49,191 nucleotides of DNA from Nodosilinea sp. LEGE 06152 (lineage in GTDB: Bacteria; Cyanobacteriota; Cyanobacteriia; Phormidesmidales; Phormidesmidaceae), in the NCBI RefSeq assembly GCF_015207525.1, contig NZ_JADEWR010000012.1, forward strand, positions 1-49,191, in the 5' to 3' direction. Position 1 is the stretch's first letter. Every line of letters begins with the position of its first letter. Both the position numbers and the translations under genes were made by a program. This document shows positions 46,356 to 49,191 of this stretch, piece after piece. Under the pieces are notes generated by a model. The model was not told the DNA's origin. It saw only the letters and a list, made by a program, of their open reading frames with translations, and made no database searches.

Positions 46356-46919
46356 TTAGTCGACCTCTGGTACTTCGGGTTGCTCAGGCTCCCCTTCGTC
46401 ATCATCTTCAGCGGCATCGGCGACCTGGGGAGGGGTTGCCCCCTTAACCCGCAGCTCGGGCAGCTGATCGATCTCAAAATGCTGATAAAACTTGTCGGTG
46501 ACCTGCACCAACGACGATCGCCCCTCGGCCTGGCGTCGCTTGCGCACAAAACCCTGGGCCACCAGCTCTGGCACGTGCTGATAAACGCCGGAGCCGCGTA
46601 GCTCGACCAGGTCGGTCTGACTGATGGGGCCTTTGAGGGCGATCGCCGCCAGGGTGCGCAGTGCGCCGACCCCTAGATCAATGGGAATTAATAGATCCAC
46701 TAAGAACCGGTAGCGTTCTTTGAGCTGAAGGCAGTAGCCGTCAACGGTTTCGACAATTTCGAGGGCACCGTCGCGGTGGGCGTATTCGTCCATCAGCTCG
46801 ATCAGCCCCTCCTCAATGTCTTCGCGATCGCAGCGGGCTAGTTCGGCCAGTTTGCCAATGTCGAGGGGCTGCCCTTTGAGGTACAGAATGGCTTCGATGG
46901 TGGTGGCGAGACCAGGCAT
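46356..46919 (-). CDS. scpB: SMC-Scp complex subunit ScpB
   Basis: 187 residues with two winged-helix domains: TTIEAILYLKGQPLDIGKLA, ALRTLAAIALKGPISQTDLV, ELRGSGVYQHVPELVAQG and LVQVTDKFYQHFEI. ScpB binds ScpA and the SMC ATPase heads in chromosome condensation. An acidic C-terminal tail (DDDEGEPEQPEVPE) is common in cyanobacterial ScpB. scpA is not in the window. Confidence 0.92.
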   Translation of the reverse strand: MPGLATTIEAILYLKGQPLDIGKLAELARCDREDIEEGLIELMDEYAHRDGALEIVETVDGYCLQLKERYRFLVDLLIPIDLGVGALRTLAAIALKGPISQTDLVELRGSGVYQHVPELVAQGFVRKRRQAEGRSSLVQVTDKFYQHFEIDQLPELRVKGATPPQVADAAEDDDEGEPEQPEVPEVD

Positions 46920-47285
46920 AGATCGTCAGTACCGGGAGACCATTCTCAAGCCTAGCGTTGATTGCTGTAAACGGTTGATTTTGGCTAAGGAAGAGAGTTT
47001 TGTGTAGGGGCAAACGGCGTTTGCTCGGCAAGATGGGGCTAATCGTGCCAGGGTTGGGGCAGCGCACAATTTGGGGCAAGAGCCAGATCGGCTGCTGGGA
47101 CCAATTCGCTGGCCCCAGACCCCCGTCGAGAAGGACGTTCCGTCGTCCTTCACCTCACGGAAAGGATTGGCTGATCATCGGTTTAAACCTATGTTTTGCA
47201 AATAGGCTAGTGGGCAGCTGAGAATTCTTGAGTGGACAGGCTGCGTAGCTGCGTAGGGTGCATTCGCGCAGCAATGCACCGCAGA
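46920..47285. other. Non-coding stretch with structured RNA copy A and palindromes
   Basis: No gene is supported. It contains a dispersed palindrome (GGGGCAAACGGCGTTTGC near 47007), the structured element 47095-47217, and a hairpin GGTGCATT-CGCGCAGC-AATGCACC at 47257-47280, six bases before the stop of the ABC gene. Confidence 0.6.
47095..47217 (+). ncRNA. Putative structured RNA element, copy A
   Basis: Aligns with 48906-49028. Elements in order: hairpin P1 (CTGGGACCA/TGGCCCCAG, 47095-47118, one mismatch); CCGT at 47123-47126, pairing with ACGG at 47157-47160 around hairpin P3 (GAAGGACG-TTCCGT-CGTCCTTC, 47130-47151); the conserved ACGGAAAGGATTG; and CGGTTTAAACCT at 47179-47190. Distances P1 to CCGT (28) and ACGG to CGGTTT (22) equal those of copy B. 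The stems differ in sequence but stay paired, which is compensatory change. The class is unknown; HEARO/omega-RNA is one candidate. The orientation follows the more conserved strand reading and could be wrong. Confidence 0.55.
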
Positions 47286-48137
47286 TCAATCCAAATTATG
47301 TCCGGTTAGCTCTACAAAGATGTCTTCGAGGTTGGAGGGGCGGGTCATCATGCCGGTTTTGTCGGGCTGCTGGTCGAGGTGGGCGTTGGCAGCTTCCAGG
47401 GTGGGGAAGAACCGATAATCCCAGCGATCGCCGCGCTGAGTCATCAAAATGCCTTCGCCGTGGCGCTGGCGAAATTGCGCCAGGGTACCCAGCTCAATCA
47501 GCTTGCCCTGGTCGAGAATGCCGATGCGATCGCACAGGTACTCCACTTCTTCCATGTAGTGAGTGGTGAGCAGCATGGTCATGCCCTGCCGATTGAGATC
47601 GCGGATGATTTCCCACAGTCGGCGGCGGGTTTGGGGGTCGAGGCCCACGGTGGGCTCATCGAGAAAAAGGATTTTGGGGTTGTGCAGCAGGGCGCGGGCA
47701 ATTTGCAGCCGCCGCTTCATGCCGCCAGAAAGGGTTTTGACCTTGTCGTCGCGGCGATCGGCCAGCTCGACGTACCCCAGCCAGTTGACGATGGCTTGGC
47801 GGCGCTGAGCAGCAGGGATATGGTGCATACGTCCGTGTAGCTCCATATTTTCCCACACGGTGAGGTCGCCATCGACGCTGGTCTGCTGAAGCACTACGCC
47901 AATCTGACGGCGAACGTCAAGTTGCTGACGGACGACATCGTAGCCGGATACAACTACATGACCATCACTGGGTCGGGTGAGGGTAGTTGCCATCCGAATA
48001 GTCGTCGATTTGCCCGCTCCATTGGGGCCAAGGAGACCAAACACTTCCCCGTTACCAATCGTGAGTGAGAGGTCGTTGACAACATCGACCCCGTTATAAA
48101 CTTTGTGGACATTTCGCAGGCAAACCGCAGCAGGCAT
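47286..48137 (-). CDS. ABC transporter ATP-binding protein (DrrA-like)
   Basis: 283 residues with Walker A GPNGAGKSTT (37-46), Q-loop VVLQQTS, signature LSGGM (136-140), Walker B ILFLDEPTVGLDP and an H-loop TTHYMEE. It is the ATPase of an ABC-2-type exporter (DrrA/NatA-like), which usually needs a separate permease. No permease is adjacent in this window, so the partner is elsewhere. ATG 48137 is chosen. Confidence 0.93.
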   Translation of the reverse strand: MPAAVCLRNVHKVYNGVDVVNDLSLTIGNGEVFGLLGPNGAGKSTTIRMATTLTRPSDGHVVVSGYDVVRQQLDVRRQIGVVLQQTSVDGDLTVWENMELHGRMHHIPAAQRRQAIVNWLGYVELADRRDDKVKTLSGGMKRRLQIARALLHNPKILFLDEPTVGLDPQTRRRLWEIIRDLNRQGMTMLLTTHYMEEVEYLCDRIGILDQGKLIELGTLAQFRQRHGEGILMTQRGDRWDYRFFPTLEAANAHLDQQPDKTGMMTRPSNLEDIFVELTGHNLD

Positions 48138-48379
48138 AGCGACTGGTCAGGCTCCAACCGTAGGCGTTACAGCGATCGAGGTGAGGCGAACCGCCTTTGC
48201 CCTAAACCATCTGTAACATAATGTGAATAGTCTTACCCTAGCACTCAACTACCCCGGTCATGCAGTTGCTTAGGCGGTGGGTTGTCGAAGGTGCAGCTAC
48301 GGGGGGTTAGCCTAATCCAAAATCGCCAATAATTCGGCAAGCTCACTACAAATCCAAAATCTAAAATCCCAAGTTGCCC

Positions 48380-48700
48380 ATGCGCGCCCACATTGACCAC
48401 GACATTCTCTACCTGCACCAGGAGGATGTGCCCGCCTACAAAAAGTCGGGATCAATGGTGCGCAACAGCTATTTTTGGGCGCTTAGGTCGATCGCCGACC
48501 GGGCGGGGTTTAACCACGACTGGGAGTTTGCCGATGTGGTGTGGCCAGCGGTGGGGCGCATGCTGGTGTCGTTTATGGAATCGGGGTATTTGGGTTACCG
48601 GGAGACGGTGCTGGAGTTTACCGACGATGTGGCGATTCCGGATGCGCTGCGCCCTGCCAGCACTTGGATTGCTGCCGATGAATACGATGAGGAGGCGTAG
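48380..48700 (+). CDS. Small hypothetical protein, 106 residues
   Basis: From ATG 48380 (a TTG at 48374 is an alternative): MRAHIDHDILYLHQEDVPAY, FWALRSIADRAGFNHDWEF, MESGYLGYRETVLEFTDDV, and a C-terminal acidic end (AADEYDEEA). No cysteine or membrane segment. Function unknown. Confidence 0.6.
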   Translation: MRAHIDHDILYLHQEDVPAYKKSGSMVRNSYFWALRSIADRAGFNHDWEFADVVWPAVGRMLVSFMESGYLGYRETVLEFTDDVAIPDALRPASTWIAADEYDEEA

Positions 48701-48743
48701 GGGCGCGGGGCTTGCGCCCGATGCAAATTACACCGTAGTGCAA

Positions 48744-48803
48744 GTTCAACCGTAGGGTGGGCACTGCCCACCAGTTCAACCGTAGGATGGGCACTGCTCA
48801 CCA
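48744..48803. repeat. 30-bp tandem repeat, two copies with internal hairpin
   Basis: Units at 48744-48773 and 48774-48803 share GTTCAACCGTAGG(G/A)TGGGC and then ACTGC(C/T)CACCA, differing at two positions. Unit 1 contains the palindrome GTGGGCACTGCCCAC. The motif is related to the palindromes at 14218 and 41996. Confidence 0.75.
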
Positions 48804-48905
48804 GCCTCGATTGGGGTAAATGGCGCAGCATAGCCACTGCACTTTGATTTCAGCTCATATCAACTGCTGCAGACGACGATTACGGGACTAAAGCCAAACC
48901 TACCG

Positions 48906-49028
48906 CTGGGGGCGTTTCGATTGCCCCCAGACCCCGTCGACCAGGGCCGTGCCGCCGCCCTGGACCCAACGGAAAGGACTGATCTCTCGTCGGTTTAAAC
49001 CTCTATTCTGCCAATCAGCCTGTAGGCA
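48906..49028 (+). ncRNA. Putative structured RNA element, copy B
   Basis: P1 CTGGGGGC-GTTTCGATT-GCCCCCAG (48906-48930) is perfectly paired. CCGT (48934-48937) pairs with ACGG (48969-48972) around P3 CCAGGGC-CGTGCCGCC-GCCCTGG (48941-48963). Then ACGGAAAGGACTG and CGGTTTAAACCT (48991-49002). The loop and stem sequences differ from copy A while the pairing and spacing are the same. No protein gene follows before the window end. Confidence 0.55.
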
Positions 49029-49191
49029 ACACTCAACCCTGCGGTTCTCAACCCCCAGCTTTTTCCCGGCCTCCTATCCCCCCACTCCCTCACCTTCCTC
49101 ATCCACCCATCCACACCCTTTCTCCCTACGGGAGACGCTAATGCGAATAACTCCACTCAGGGACCATCATCCATCTACCCATCCACCCGCC

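Larger units (their letters stand above)
48701..49191. other. Non-coding stretch with repeats and structured RNA copy B
   Basis: No gene is supported to the window edge. It contains a palindrome GGGCGCGGGGCTTGCGCCC right after the stop at 48700, two 30-base tandem units (48744-48803), the structured element 48906-49028, and C-rich, ATCCACCCATCC-type simple sequence at the end. Confidence 0.55.

Overview
The window comes from a cyanobacterium, most likely a filamentous, non-heterocystous, fairly GC-rich lineage (Leptolyngbya/Nodosilinea-like; the lineage is inferred). Evidence: very frequent HIP1 octamers (GCGATCGC), light-independent protochlorophyllide reductase genes (chlL, chlN) with DUF5331 genes between them, a phycobilisome-like globin, cyanobacterial families (DUF760, DUF1400, DUF29), and a small secreted protein with an RGTGR pentapeptide that looks like PatX, the HetR-linked patterning peptide of filamentous cyanobacteria.

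Layout. 1-5 kb: J-domain protein (cut by the edge), inositol monophosphatase, FdC2-like ferredoxin, GNAT acetyltransferase, an unknown protein, hisC. 5-12.8 kb: membrane PIN/TRAM protein, a toxin-antitoxin pair separated by four copies of a 30-bp repeat, aroA, a YqeY protein, a transposase-like (RAYT) protein that lost its HUH histidines, a phycobilisome-like protein, a Ser/Thr kinase. 13-21.3 kb: UV-repair pair (UV endonuclease plus spore-photoproduct-lyase family), a TerB-like protein, DUF29, mutS, and an HpxO-type urate hydroxylase. 21.4-29.5 kb: patX-like gene overlapping tail to tail a kinase-TPR protein whose HRD motif is HQN, a DCC thiol protein, a secreted LPPGL-repeat protein, a large GAF protein, ffh.

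29.7-34.2 kb: an accessory cluster transcribed leftward (SnoaL-like, SMP-30-like, ABM-domain membrane protein, two SDRs lacking the catalytic Tyr) with a divergent LysR regulator. 34.2-39.5 kb: mazF remnant, GH10-like hydrolase, then an AT-richer accessory stretch with an XRE regulator and two palindromic operators, a frameshifted periplasmic-binding sensor gene, and a small unknown gene directly behind chlN. 39.5-42.9 kb: chlL-DUF5331-DUF5331-chlN. 42.9-49.2 kb: a 1.2-kb non-coding stretch with a MITE-like repeat, a DUF1400 protein, a sugar nucleotidyltransferase, DUF760, scpB, an ABC ATPase, and a small unknown gene.

Most notable: two copies (47095-47217 and 48906-49028) of a putative structured RNA in which two hairpins keep their positions while their stems differ by compensatory changes. 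Segment spacing is nearly identical. It may belong to the HEARO/omega-RNA class, but that assignment is untested. No tRNA, rRNA, CRISPR array or complete insertion sequence was found. All functional calls come from reading motifs by eye; no database search was run.
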